DNA from: an uncultured Eubacteriales bacterium
Lineage (GTDB): Bacteria; Bacillota; Clostridia; Christensenellales; Aristaeellaceae
Direction: 5' to 3'
DNA: 64,000 nt
NCBI GenBank assembly: GCA_902764915.1
Contig: CACWXY010000005.1
Coordinates: 1-64,000, forward strand
Of this stretch, positions 24,849-33,652 are shown piece after piece. The position numbers were made by a program, and so were the translations under genes. Position 1 is the stretch's first letter, and every line of letters starts with the position of its first letter. The notes beneath the pieces are model-generated. The model searched no databases. It was not told where the DNA came from and saw only the letters and a program-made list of their open reading frames with translations.

Positions 24849-25276
24849 ATGCCTGTCTCCTTTGCCATAATGACTTCCAGCGGCTGTTCATATCCAGGAA
24901 ACGGAAGAATAAATCCGCCGCAGTCTCTGTAGCCCAGTGCCCGGTAAAAGTACTGTGCCGTCTCATCCGCCTGGGTGGATACCATGACAAGAGGAAACCC
25001 CTGCATGGCCATATCCTTTTCCCATCGCTCCATCAGCTGCCGGCCGAGGCCCTGACGCTGCCAGCCGTCCCGAATGAACAGAAGGTTACAGAAAGGAATG
25101 CTGTCCCAGAACAGCGACCAGCGCAGAATCCCGGTCCTCTGTCCGTCTGCAGACAGTACATATCCCATGCGGTCCCGTACCTTCCGCGCAAACACGTCTG
25201 TCGGCAGATGACGATCCAGCGAAAACCAGAATGCCCTGTCCGCTTCCTCAACATAGCGAATATTCGTATCCGGCAT
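24845..25276 (-). CDS. GNAT-family acetyltransferase
   Basis: This 143-residue protein shows the GNAT core: the R-x-x-G-x-G/A loop appears as RDGWQRQGLGRQLME near residue 85, followed by FYRALGYRDCGG. I chose the ATG at 25276, which has GGGAGGGAG upstream, and not the open frame running to 25351. The substrate is unknown. It is the first gene of a two-gene unit with the RimJ/RimL-type enzyme. Confidence 0.85.
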   Translation of the reverse strand: MPDTNIRYVEEADRAFWFSLDRHLPTDVFARKVRDRMGYVLSADGQRTGILRWSLFWDSIPFCNLLFIRDGWQRQGLGRQLMERWEKDMAMQGFPLVMVSTQADETAQYFYRALGYRDCGGFILPFPGYEQPLEVIMAKETGI

Positions 25277-25376
25277 GCTTCTCCCTCCCTGAAACCGGTA
25301 CACACTCCTGCAGGCCTGCAGCGCCGTGTCTTCCGTGCCTTCTGCCCGCATCGGCAGTTCCCAGTATAAGGCGCTT

Positions 25377-25754
25377 CTATTCGTCCGCAGACAGTGCGGG
25401 GACTGACAGCGCCGCTATATCCAGGTCAGCGATATGCAGAATTTCCGCATGCCCGTCCAGTGCCTCATAGATATAGACCAGCGCAAGCGTGGGCACGGCA
25501 TCCGGGTACACGACGGTTGCCTTGCACAGAAAACAATGGTTCTGTCCGGCCACTGTCTGATGCCCCAGATACGCGATCGGTTCATAACAAACGCCGGTAA
25601 GTCCCTCCATAGCCCGGTCAAACAGCTCTTTTTCCATTTCCCCCACGCCCGTATCATCTGCGACGGTCCATCCGCCCAGCAACGGTTGTGCCAGCGCACC
25701 GGCTGCACAGAGCATCAGCAGGCATGCCATCAGCACCGCAGTCATCTTTTTCAT
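25377..25754 (-). CDS. Small secreted protein with cystatin-like QxVxG motif
   Basis: This 125-residue protein has a signal peptide (MKKMTAVLMACLLMLCAAGALAQ). The mature part starts GGW and then shows ELFDRAMEGL, YEPIAYLGHQTVAGQNHCFLC and YIYEALDGHAEIL. The order (helix, QTVAG, then a Cys-rich strand) fits the cystatin/monellin-like fold, and QTVAG matches the QxVxG protease-binding loop of cystatins. Whether it inhibits any cysteine protease is inference. A GGAAAGAAGG site lies ahead of the ATG at 25754. It appears to be a single gene; its terminator is not evident. Confidence 0.7.
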   Translation of the reverse strand: MKKMTAVLMACLLMLCAAGALAQPLLGGWTVADDTGVGEMEKELFDRAMEGLTGVCYEPIAYLGHQTVAGQNHCFLCKATVVYPDAVPTLALVYIYEALDGHAEILHIADLDIAALSVPALSADE

Positions 25755-25820
25755 GGATTCAACCTTCTTTCCTTTATCATACACTGCACTTTGCAGCGGC
25801 ATATTGTCTGACGAAATCAT

Positions 25821-26349
25821 CCGTCCATGGTTCCATCGGCAGGAAACTTTTTATGGGACTGTCGTTCCTTTAGAGTCTACCACAGTTTTTGACATGCAGG
25901 CGCGTTCTGTCACAAAAAACCGGAAAGCACTCCGAGTACGGCTTGCCGGTGTGGCTTTTTCCTCTATGCATTTCATGTGCAGGACACAGCCGCGTGTCCG
26001 CTTTCAGCAGACTGTATTTCCTTCTTTCGGAAGCGTTTTTCGGAACGTGCCCGGCATCGCACAGGGCATCCATGCCGGTCAGGTATCCACTGCACACATA
26101 AGTCGGCAGCATCCCACCTTTTCCAGCATTCCCATGTGCTTCCCTGCCGTATAGAACAGCGTTTTCCGCATTCCCTGATTACAGGCTTTCCCCTATCCGC
26201 TGCCCGGGCGAACCACTCTCATTTCCTTTTCACAAAGACGCCTGCGCACATCCAATCCTGCTCAGGGCACAGGCAAGCCCAGACCTGCGTTACCGTCCGG
26301 AAATCTCGGCGGCCCCGTAACCAGGTACTTCACATGCGGCATCATATGC
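25821..26349. other. Intergenic stretch without a supported gene
   Basis: About 530 bases lie between the cystatin-like gene and the terminator of the DUF308 gene. Several short frames overlap on both strands; none has a recognisable product. A TTTTTGACA stretch (about 25885-25893) could be a stray -35 element. I see no repeat or RNA gene. Confidence 0.4.
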
Positions 26350-26418
26350 AAAAACCTCCGTTATGATTTTCCTCATTGTCTGTCAGTTCTCTTACTGCCA
26401 GGCTTATCATAACGGAGG
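26350..26418 (-). terminator. Long two-stage terminator hairpin after the DUF308 gene
   Basis: On the minus strand CCTCCGTTATGAT (26418-26406) pairs perfectly with ATCATAACGGAGG (26367-26355), then TTTTT. The 38-base loop has its own smaller stem (CTG.CAGT with ACTG.CAG). It lies about 50 bases after the DUF308 stop codon. Confidence 0.7.
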
Positions 26419-26469
26419 CCTGTTTACATTCTGTCAGTGTTTTTATGAACGCACGCATAGTACAGACTT

Positions 26470-27045
26470 TCATTCGTTCCTGCCGCCGGGATTGACATTT
26501 TTCCCCCGGCCTTCTTTTCTGCCCAGTACAAAGTAGGCACCGTCCAGGACAGCTACAGCAATCAGAAGAATGCCGACCCAGGTCCATACATTCGTGCCCG
26601 TCAGTACCTTGGCAAACAGAAGTGTCGCCAGTATGGCAGAGCATGCAAAGCTGATCGCCATCAGATACCACCAGCGGCGTCTTCCGCGCAGGGCATCAAT
26701 GGCCATCTGCAGTTTCATGAACGCAGAAACCAGCAGAATCGCACCGTACAGTGTCGTCAGCGTGCCTATAAGCTGCACCATCCACTGCCAGTTGACCAGA
26801 GATGCAATGCCCAGCACCAGAAGGCCTGCGCCGGAAGACAGCTTCCAGGTTTTAATCGCTTCCTCCCTTGGCAGGCGGATATACTCATACGTGTGCAGAC
26901 AGCCCAGAAGCACAAGGAGAATCCCCAGTGCAATCATTACCATACTGGCAAGACCCATGGGATTGATAAGAAGAAGGATGCCCAGTGCCATCTCTGCCAC
27001 GGCAAGCGCAAGCGATATGCTGATTTTTCGAATCCACTGTTTCAT
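26470..27045 (-). CDS. DUF308/HdeD-family membrane protein
   Basis: This 191-residue protein has about six membrane segments in the HdeD/DUF308 pattern (EMALGILLLINPMGLASMV; ASLVNWQWMVQLIGTLTTLYGAILL) and a basic C-terminal tail. HdeD is linked to acid resistance in enterobacteria, but the general function is unknown. I chose the ATG at 27045 (AGAAAGGATA upstream) because the earlier ATG at 27069 lies directly at the foot of a perfect hairpin (27070-27095). An intrinsic terminator (27102-27129) separates it from the secreted-protein gene upstream. It may therefore depend on read-through, as I see no promoter between. Confidence 0.78.
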   Translation of the reverse strand: MKQWIRKISISLALAVAEMALGILLLINPMGLASMVMIALGILLVLLGCLHTYEYIRLPREEAIKTWKLSSGAGLLVLGIASLVNWQWMVQLIGTLTTLYGAILLVSAFMKLQMAIDALRGRRRWWYLMAISFACSAILATLLFAKVLTGTNVWTWVGILLIAVAVLDGAYFVLGRKEGRGKNVNPGGRNE

Positions 27046-27069
27046 CGGCTCTGATATCCTTTCTGTCAT

Positions 27070-27095
27070 GCCGGATGCTTTTGCGAGCATCCGGC
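27070..27095 (-). repeat. Perfect 10-bp hairpin in the DUF308 leader
   Basis: GCCGGATGCT pairs with AGCATCCGGC around a six-base loop. It has no T run and follows the terminator at 27102-27129. It may stabilise the leader or act as a second pause hairpin. Confidence 0.6.
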
Positions 27096-27101
27096 TTATG
27101 G

Positions 27102-27129
27102 AAAAAGCCCCGGTCTGACACCGGGGCTT
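27102..27129 (-). terminator. Intrinsic terminator after the 469-residue secreted protein gene
   Basis: On the minus strand AAGCCCCGG pairs with CCGGGGCTT around a seven-base loop, followed by TTTCC, 16 bases after the stop codon. Confidence 0.9.
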
Positions 27130-27144
27130 CCCATTCATTCTGAA

Positions 27145-28554
27145 TTACTGACCACCCGTAAGAAGCGGCATTACATTGCTCAGAACATCCTCCGGCAGCA
27201 GCTGCAGCGCTCCCATGAGTGCCATCATGGCATTCTGGCTGATGCTGTTGACCCATTCGCCGAGTGCTTCCTGGTCCATCTCTGCAATGCGGACTGCACC
27301 TTCCGATGTCAGAGGCTCAAGCACTTCGCCCTGATAGAACAGAATATTCAGACCAAGCTTCATCGGCATGCTTGTCACGCTGAGTACATTGTCCAGATGC
27401 ATGCCGACATCGTCACTGTACGCAAGCGATTCACAGCTGAAGCCCGCCTCAGGCGTAGACGCATCCAGCGTAATCGCCATCTTCTGGTCCTCAGTGGGTG
27501 TCACTGTCAGAGCCAGATGAACCGGATCTTCCTGCTTGCCGTCATCTACCTTATAGCCGTCCAGGGTCACCTCAACGCTGTCCGAACCTACAGAGACCTG
27601 ATAGTCGAACTCCACGTCATCGTCCGCATCCACCAGAGAGCTTCCGTAATACAGAAGTTCGGTATCCTCGGTCTTGCGCAGAAGGGATCCCACTGCCTTG
27701 GGGTCATCGTCGTATTCCTGTTCGTCCTCTTCCTTGACGTCTACCCGATACAGTAAAGCCACCGGAGAAGAATTATCCTCATCCAGATAAACTTCGACCG
27801 TCATGCGTGTTGCATTCTTTTCCACGTCGGCAATCATCTTATCCAGGGCTTCCGTAACCTTCTCCTGCGTTACCCCGCCCAGGCCTTCAATCTTGGAGAT
27901 GCTGTCCCAGTTGGCCGTTACGTCCTCTTTCACCGCACTGATCAGATTCATGAAATCCGCAGGCTCCATGACAAAGGACAGTCCAACGCCGGCAGGGTCA
28001 GCGCCTTCGGGCTGCGTGAACTCTTCCATCGGCTGCAGATTGTTCAAAATCGTGCCGATGACCTCGACCGTCTTTCCGTTGGAAAGATTTTCCATCATAG
28101 CATCGTCGATCTGCACGCTGGAAACGATACTCGCCGGCTTAAAGATCTTCTCCAGGTAACCAAACACATCCGTTCCCACTTCGCCCAGCAGCGTTTCCGC
28201 TTCCGCCTGGTTCAGTGCCACGGCGCTTTCGCCCAGAAGATTGCTGTATACGACCAGATCGTCACCAGAGAGTGTGGCCTCGGCCAGCGCAGCGCTGCTT
28301 CCGTTCACCAGCACCTGCAGCACATACTGCATGATGCCGTCGCTGTTTACTTGCATGCCGCCGTCCAGAGCCACATACTCCAGAATCTGGCTCGCCAGGG
28401 TCATTGTCTGATCGGCATCTTCCGGCAGGTCCGTAAGACGCAGCCCGATCTGCAAATGTGCAGCGGTCTCCGTCGCTCCCTCAGCCACGGAAAGCACCGG
28501 AACCATCAGCATGACAAGTGCCATGCAAAGAACAAGCATCCGTTTCATATTCAT
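27145..28554 (-). CDS. Secreted protein of unknown function
   Basis: This 469-residue protein starts with a signal peptide (MNMKRMLVLCMALVMLMVP, cleavage near VAEGA) without a lipobox cysteine. I do not recognise a family. The mature part is acidic and reads as long beta-rich stretches (LHLALTVTPTEDQKMAITLD, VEVYLDEDNSSPVALLYRV) with helical parts (VTQEKVTEALDKMIADVE). It loosely resembles clostridial proteins of the DUF-type lipoprotein class that sample envelope stress, but that is a guess. The ATG at 28554 has GAGGAG four bases upstream; an ATG two codons later is a fair alternative. It has its own promoter and terminator. Confidence 0.75.
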   Translation of the reverse strand: MNMKRMLVLCMALVMLMVPVLSVAEGATETAAHLQIGLRLTDLPEDADQTMTLASQILEYVALDGGMQVNSDGIMQYVLQVLVNGSSAALAEATLSGDDLVVYSNLLGESAVALNQAEAETLLGEVGTDVFGYLEKIFKPASIVSSVQIDDAMMENLSNGKTVEVIGTILNNLQPMEEFTQPEGADPAGVGLSFVMEPADFMNLISAVKEDVTANWDSISKIEGLGGVTQEKVTEALDKMIADVEKNATRMTVEVYLDEDNSSPVALLYRVDVKEEDEQEYDDDPKAVGSLLRKTEDTELLYYGSSLVDADDDVEFDYQVSVGSDSVEVTLDGYKVDDGKQEDPVHLALTVTPTEDQKMAITLDASTPEAGFSCESLAYSDDVGMHLDNVLSVTSMPMKLGLNILFYQGEVLEPLTSEGAVRIAEMDQEALGEWVNSISQNAMMALMGALQLLPEDVLSNVMPLLTGGQ

Positions 28555-28600
28555 TTCACTCCTCTTTCTCACAATCCAAGACTGTGCTTGATTCCTGTCC

Positions 28601-28629
28601 ATTATGCCATGAATCGTATCCTTTCGCAA
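28601..28629 (-). promoter_or_regulatory. Candidate promoter of the 469-residue secreted protein gene
   Basis: The minus strand has TTGCGA (28629-28624), a 17-base spacer and CATAAT (28606-28601), about 45 bases before the start. Confidence 0.5.
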
Positions 28630-28721
28630 GGAATATCCGCTGATTTGTCCTTTTTTCAACATAAAAACCGCATTTATTCTCATGAACGCCCCCGTTTCCT
28701 GTCCAGCAGCCCTATCCCAGC

Positions 28722-28750
28722 TTGACATTCCCCTCCTTATCCCCCACAAT
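28722..28750 (+). promoter_or_regulatory. Candidate promoter of the SDR gene
   Basis: A consensus TTGACA (28722-28727) is followed after 17 bases by CACAAT (28745-28750), a poor -10. It lies 45 bases before the GTG start. Confidence 0.45.
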
Positions 28751-28794
28751 GCGCTCATACAAAATCCTGTTTGACGCGCAAGGAGGCATGATCT

Positions 28795-29814
28795 GTGAAA
28801 ATTCTCATGATTGGCGGCACCGGGAATATCTCGATGTCCATTACCCGTCTTCTGTCAGACAAAGGGAATGAAGTCGTACTTCTCAACCGGGGAAATCACC
28901 CTGTATCGCTCCCGCACGTGCGTTCCCTGACTGCTGACATCCGCGATGAAGCCGGCACGCGCACAGCGCTTGGCGATGAAACCTTTGATGCAGTGGCCGA
29001 CTTTATCTGTTTTACTCCTGACCAGGCGGAAACCGATATCCGTCTGTTTTCCGGACGTACCCGGCAGTTTATCTTTATCTCCTCCGCCTCTGCCTACCGC
29101 AAGCCCCTGGGGCATGTGATGATTTCCGAGTCCACGCCCCTGCATAACCCGTACTGGCTTTACTCCCGCAATAAGCAGGCGTGTGAAGAGCTCTTCATGA
29201 AAGCCTGGCGGGAAAACGGGTTCCCCATTACCATTGTACGCCCCTCGCACACTTTCTCCGACAGCACCCTGCCAGTCCCCATCCATGGCGATAAAGGCTC
29301 CTGGCAGATCGTGCGGCGCATGCTGGACCACAAGCCGGTCCCTGTATGCGGCGACGGCGAATCCCTGTGGGCCGTGCTCTCATCAGACGAGTTTGCCCGG
29401 GCCTTTGTCGGTCTGCTCGGACATATCGGCGCCATTGGCGAAGCCGTGCACATCACAGGCGAGGAACTGCTCACCTGGAACCAGATCCTTCGCACGACCG
29501 CCCTGGCCTTCGGCGGAACGTATATTCCCTGCTATGTACCCTCTTCCCTGCTGGCACGCACCCGGCTGTATGACTATACGGGCGCCATGATCGGCGATAA
29601 GTCCAACAGTGTCATGTTCGACACCCGCAAGCTGCACCGCCTCAACCCTGCCTATCATCAGGAGGAAACATTCCATCAGGCGATTGCGCGTACAGCGGCA
29701 CATTTCCGCCGTGATCCGGACATTATGACACTCGATCCCGCCTTTGACGCGTTCTGCGACAAGCTGTGCGTGCTGATGGAGGAAACCGGCAAAGCCATTG
29801 AAGCACTCACCTGA
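28795..29814 (+). CDS. NAD-dependent epimerase/dehydratase-type SDR
   Basis: This 339-residue extended short-chain dehydrogenase has the Rossmann motif GGTGNIS at residues 7-13, followed by VVLLNRGNHP. The active-site region shows SSASAYRKP and the Y-x3-K pair in YSRNK near residue 122. It resembles the isoflavone-reductase-like/CSP41-type group acting on nucleotide sugars or RNA-associated targets, so the substrate is open. The GTG start has CAAGGAGG upstream. The gene stands alone, with a bidirectional terminator after it. Confidence 0.85.
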   Translation: MKILMIGGTGNISMSITRLLSDKGNEVVLLNRGNHPVSLPHVRSLTADIRDEAGTRTALGDETFDAVADFICFTPDQAETDIRLFSGRTRQFIFISSASAYRKPLGHVMISESTPLHNPYWLYSRNKQACEELFMKAWRENGFPITIVRPSHTFSDSTLPVPIHGDKGSWQIVRRMLDHKPVPVCGDGESLWAVLSSDEFARAFVGLLGHIGAIGEAVHITGEELLTWNQILRTTALAFGGTYIPCYVPSSLLARTRLYDYTGAMIGDKSNSVMFDTRKLHRLNPAYHQEETFHQAIARTAAHFRRDPDIMTLDPAFDAFCDKLCVLMEETGKAIEALT

Positions 29815-29857
29815 TCCCGGAAAGACTCCCGCCTTTCAGGCGCTTCCTCTGAAGCAT

Positions 29858-29900
29858 AAAAGCGGCTGGCACAGATCATTCCGATCCTGCCGGCCGCTTT
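29858..29900. terminator. Bidirectional terminator between convergent genes
   Basis: AAAGCGGC.GGCA pairs with TGCC.GCCGCTTT around a 17-base loop; a T run follows on the minus strand (CTTTT) and a shorter one on the plus strand. It lies between the SDR gene and the converging secreted-protein gene. Confidence 0.75.
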
Positions 29901-29956
29901 CCCTTCCGATAACCCGCATCATCCGTCCCACGCGGCAGCAGCGCATGGCCGGAGGC

Positions 29957-31954
29957 TTACCTTGTCAGCGCGTCGTTTTCCATAAACCCGCGTATGACCT
30001 TGCCTTTGGCTCTGTACTGCACATAGCACATCCGGTCCATGGCATACAGCACGGTTACCTCTGCATTCCCGGGAACCGACGCAGCCGTTCCCGACAGATA
30101 CCAGGGGTCATCCCAGAGCACTGCTTTAAGGCGCGTTTTTCCGCTTTCCCTGGAAAAGGCAGCCTCCGGAAGATAATCCCACACTGTCCCCAGCCATCTG
30201 CTGTCTTCCTTTTTCACCCAGCCCAGGCGATATCTGCTATGGCCGATCTCATAGACCACACAGGCCCATTCCCCTTCCCGGCCAAGGACTGCAAGGGGAC
30301 CTTTCAGAGATACGGCAGCCTTTCCCTTACCTGCGTGCGGTGCTGCCTTATCCGGAGCCGTATAGACGGAAAGCATCTCCGCCTGGCCCGGAAGCGCATA
30401 AAGCGGGGCCATGCTGCCCAGACCCAGCACCGGATCCATCAGGCCCTCACCAATATACATTTCCCACAATGCCGGTCTGAAATCCTGGAAAGCATTGCCT
30501 GTCTCGCTCTCCCACACCCATATGTCCCAGGAAGAAAACCTGTCGGCCCTCCGGTCGAGTGTACCCTGCCAGAAAAACCGGCTGTCATCGGCGGAAAGGC
30601 TGCTGTGGGTAAACAGCACCGCATCATTCAAGACTTCCGCGTCGATTCCCAGACTCTGTGCGCAGTATGTATCCACCACCCACCAATCCCCGTCTCTGGA
30701 AAGTTCAATGTATACATCCGGGGTTTCATCCCCTCCGATTATACGCACGACATCCTTCTGAAGACGTATGCCGCGGCCGGTCTGCTTTTCAATGCGCCCC
30801 TGCATGCAGTCCATCTGCAGCGGACAGTCCGTGCGCGGTATCAAGTCTTCCGTCTCCCATGCGCATGTCCATGCGTCCCCGGTTTTCTTCTCACAGACAA
30901 GCTTATGCCGGCAGCAGTCCTTATAGAGCGTGAATCGTTCCTCCCCTGTCACCAGAACCGTGCTCTCTGCCTCCCACTGTCCCCTGCGCTCCCCCGGAAG
31001 CGCATCAATGGCGCCTTCCAGAAGCACTGTGTCCATCCTGCAGGCACCCTCACACGTGACCAGCGGCTTCTCATAGCCTGGCATCCGTCCGCCGCCCGGG
31101 AGCGCCTGCTCCGTCAGCGGAAAAACATACCGGATCTGCCCCCATGCATCCTGCATGTCGACAGTAAGCTCTGTCAGCGTTTCCCTGGCACGCACGGTCT
31201 CCAGAACCATTCCATCCGCCTTGCGTGTCTTTTCATAGACAACTGTACCCGTCGTTCCGCCCCAGTCATAGGTCTGTCCGTTGGACAGGCGGGTTTCCAG
31301 ACGGTCCGGTGCGCCATTTTCCTGCTCCCAGCGTTTGGAGTAAACCACGGTTTCTCCCTGTTCCTCCCGTTCTACATCCGCACATGTCAGTGTCCATGCA
31401 TGTAATGTGCCGTCGAAGGGCAGCAGATTCCCTGCAATCACCAGCTGATTGGGCAGTGCCCCGCAGACCTCACGGTAAAGCGCCAGGGGCTCTGTGCGGG
31501 AAAGCCGCTGCAGGTTATCCTGCACCGCGGCTCGCATTTCCTTTTCCCGCTCCTCCGCCTTGTCATCCGCGTAAAACTTTTTCTCGATGGCGGAAGGAAA
31601 GATGCCAGGGAGCTCGCTGTAATCCTCGATCTCCAGAAAGTCCTCCAGCTGCCACTGCGCATTCAGGCGATGAAAGCGCACTGCGCAGGGCCCGCTCCAG
31701 CCCGTCATTTCCACACAGGCCCCGTTCATAAATCCATACCGGGCGGCCACTGCTGAAAGGTATACCGTCAGATGATCGTTCTCCTGCTCCGCACCCAGTA
31801 CAGTGTGTGCCTCTGCGCCAAAGGCTCCGATATCCTGACTGACACTGAGAAGCAGCACTTCATGAAGAATATCCTCCGGAATTTCTTCCGCACAGACCGC
31901 CTCCGCAGGCAGAAACAGCAGAAGCACGATCATCAGCATAAGACATATACGCAT
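29957..31954 (-). CDS. Large secreted protein with C-terminal SH3-like domains, unknown function
   Basis: This 665-residue protein has a signal peptide (MRICLMLMIVLLLFLPAEAVC, cleavage near AEE). The middle (about 90-480) is beta-rich, with many Trp and paired Gly residues, and I recognise no family. The last 170 residues contain at least two SH3-like repeats: LSVYTAPDKAAPHAGKGKAAVS followed by VLGREGEWACVVYEIG, and a second copy with LSGTAASVPGNAEVTVLYAMD ending YVQYRAKGKVIRGFM. SH3 repeats usually bind cell wall. GGGGCGGG lies ahead of the ATG. It converges on the SDR gene and stands alone. Six or so cysteines in the mature region could form disulfides. Confidence 0.75.
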   Translation of the reverse strand: MRICLMLMIVLLLFLPAEAVCAEEIPEDILHEVLLLSVSQDIGAFGAEAHTVLGAEQENDHLTVYLSAVAARYGFMNGACVEMTGWSGPCAVRFHRLNAQWQLEDFLEIEDYSELPGIFPSAIEKKFYADDKAEEREKEMRAAVQDNLQRLSRTEPLALYREVCGALPNQLVIAGNLLPFDGTLHAWTLTCADVEREEQGETVVYSKRWEQENGAPDRLETRLSNGQTYDWGGTTGTVVYEKTRKADGMVLETVRARETLTELTVDMQDAWGQIRYVFPLTEQALPGGGRMPGYEKPLVTCEGACRMDTVLLEGAIDALPGERRGQWEAESTVLVTGEERFTLYKDCCRHKLVCEKKTGDAWTCAWETEDLIPRTDCPLQMDCMQGRIEKQTGRGIRLQKDVVRIIGGDETPDVYIELSRDGDWWVVDTYCAQSLGIDAEVLNDAVLFTHSSLSADDSRFFWQGTLDRRADRFSSWDIWVWESETGNAFQDFRPALWEMYIGEGLMDPVLGLGSMAPLYALPGQAEMLSVYTAPDKAAPHAGKGKAAVSLKGPLAVLGREGEWACVVYEIGHSRYRLGWVKKEDSRWLGTVWDYLPEAAFSRESGKTRLKAVLWDDPWYLSGTAASVPGNAEVTVLYAMDRMCYVQYRAKGKVIRGFMENDALTR

Positions 31955-32088
31955 TGTATCCCGCCCCTTTCCTCTTCATTTCAACGTACCACCTGCTGCA
32001 TTTCATGCCAGCTGCGTGTAACAATCCCGTCATAAGCCTCTGTTCTTCCCGGAACCGTGCACATGCCGCAGACTTTTCACAGTAGAGT

Positions 32089-32133
32089 AAAGCCCCTTCC
32101 GCTGTATGCTCACTGCCATACAGCGGAAGGGGC
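32089..32133 (-). terminator. Strong terminator of the CotH-DUF4956-VTC operon
   Basis: GCCCCTTCCGCTGTATG (32092-32108) pairs perfectly over 17 bases with its complement (32117-32133) around an eight-base loop. Only TTT follows on the minus strand, but the stem is very stable. Confidence 0.8.
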
Positions 32134-32179
32134 GTAGCAAAATCTTCGCGATGCGTATCGCTTTCCCGGCTTTCCTTAT

Positions 32180-32887
32180 TCAGGCTTCCAGCTCTTCAAA
32201 CCGCCGGCACCAGGTATACTTGGAAATCGCGCTCTGGACAGCATTGGCACAGTAGGTGTTCAGGATATCCCGGATATAAGGGGGAAGCAAGCGGTTGTAC
32301 TTGACTTCCAGTATCATCAGGTTATGGTCAAACGGCGAAATGGTCGGCACATGCGGATCAAAAAGATCCGTGGAAAGCATGCCGGTGCGCAGCTGCTTGT
32401 CAAAGGTAATGCGCACTTCCTCCGCCGGATGCAGATAGGCTTCCCGCACATAGTCCACCAGTACTACCGGACGAAGAAGATGAATCGTCATCTCCCGGTA
32501 CACATCGCCCAGAAGACCCGAACGCGTATTTTCCAGGCCCGTCGGATCCCCTGCAATAAGCTGCTCGCACAGGTCCCGGGGAATGGAAATGGAACGCTTG
32601 GAGATCAGTGTCCCGATCTTGGTCTTGCACTCCATTTTGATGACCTTATCGGAAAAATTGTAGATGCGGATACGGTACTTGTCGCGGTTCTGCACCCCAT
32701 CATACTTATCCATCAGCGCATCATTGAAGACCGTATCAAAATACAGGGACCGTATATGATACTCATTCTTCTCATCCCCATTGGGATCCCGCTGCAGAAC
32801 ATTGTCCAGCGCCTTTCCCAGAAGGAAATGCTGCGTATCATTGATATAGAATTTCAGTTCATGCCGAAGCGGCAGTGTGCTTGCCAT
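32180..32887 (-). CDS. VTC-domain polyphosphate polymerase
   Basis: This 235-residue protein is a stand-alone VTC catalytic domain, a member of the triphosphate tunnel metalloenzyme group to which yeast Vtc4 belongs. Vtc4 makes polyphosphate from ATP. Tunnel residues are visible as RHELKFYI at the start, SLYFDT near 50, RDKYRIRIYN near 70, MECKTKIG near 85, SKRSISI near 97 and MILEVKYN near 195. AGGAGG precedes the ATG. It is the last gene of a three-gene operon, after the CotH-type and DUF4956 genes, with a 26-base gap. The bacterial product has not been shown here. Confidence 0.88.
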   Translation of the reverse strand: MASTLPLRHELKFYINDTQHFLLGKALDNVLQRDPNGDEKNEYHIRSLYFDTVFNDALMDKYDGVQNRDKYRIRIYNFSDKVIKMECKTKIGTLISKRSISIPRDLCEQLIAGDPTGLENTRSGLLGDVYREMTIHLLRPVVLVDYVREAYLHPAEEVRITFDKQLRTGMLSTDLFDPHVPTISPFDHNLMILEVKYNRLLPPYIRDILNTYCANAVQSAISKYTWCRRFEELEA

Positions 32888-32913
32888 CGGGTCAGGCCTC
32901 CTTTCCCGCCTGC

Positions 32914-33627
32914 TCAGGCACCCGCTTCAGTCTGGCAGGCAACCAGTGTCGCATCATAAACGCCCTCAATATTGAGCATGCCCGCCACCAGGTCCTGCTT
33001 GTTATCCAGCCGCACTTCCACAGTCATCTCAGCCCCGGAGCGCGTCACAGTCTTGGAACGCAGACGGCGGTACTTGATCATCCGGCGCAGCTGCTCAGAG
33101 ATGTCATACTCTACCGAAGGCTCATAGTGCACCACCAGAAGATAGGTATTCGGATTCTGGAACTTGATGAATGTCAGAAGGAACAGGATCAGCGCAATGC
33201 CCAGCGCCACGCATACGGCAATGACATAGAGTTCCGCACCGAGCAGTATGCCCATTGTCAGCGCCCAGAACATGTACGCCGTATCCATGGGTTCCTTGAC
33301 TGCCGTACGGAAACGCACAATGGAAAGCGCGCCTACCATGCCCATGGACAGAGAAATATCGCTCTTGATGCACATGACAACCGGTGTGGTAATGAGCGTC
33401 AGCATAATCAGGGTAAGGGAAAAGTTCGGGCTGTAGAGCACACCGCGGTAGCACTTTTTATATGTAAAGGCCACCACGAGGCCCACCACAAAGCCCATGA
33501 CAAGCGCAAGGACAACCTTGGCCGGCGTCAGAGCCGCAAACTGTTCCGAAAAATACTGGGACAGCGAAGCATCCGACTTGAGAATGGATTGGGCACTGAT
33601 GGTATCCAGTAATGCGAGATGTTCCAT
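32914..33627 (-). CDS. DUF4956 membrane protein
   Basis: This 237-residue protein matches DUF4956. Four membrane helices lie in residues 30-140 (VVLALVMGFVVGLVVAFTY; LTLIMLTLITTPVVMCI; GILLGAELYVIAVCVALGIALILFL) with the conserved GMVGALSIVRFRTAVKEP near residue 85. A soluble beta-alpha domain forms the C-terminal 90 residues. The family often lies beside VTC polymerases and CotH-type proteins, and I believe it works with them at the membrane, but its activity is unknown. It is the middle gene of the operon. Confidence 0.88.
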   Translation of the reverse strand: MEHLALLDTISAQSILKSDASLSQYFSEQFAALTPAKVVLALVMGFVVGLVVAFTYKKCYRGVLYSPNFSLTLIMLTLITTPVVMCIKSDISLSMGMVGALSIVRFRTAVKEPMDTAYMFWALTMGILLGAELYVIAVCVALGIALILFLLTFIKFQNPNTYLLVVHYEPSVEYDISEQLRRMIKYRRLRSKTVTRSGAEMTVEVRLDNKQDLVAGMLNIEGVYDATLVACQTEAGA

Positions 33628-33652
33628 GGTATGTTTCCTTCCTTTCTATTCA

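Noticed and set aside
26262-26345. 27-codon minus-strand reading frame with GGAGG nine bases upstream (MMPHVKYLVTG...)
   Set aside because: The GGAGG is the second arm of the terminator stem (26355-26418), and the following TTTTT is its T tail. The apparent ribosome site is explained by the terminator.
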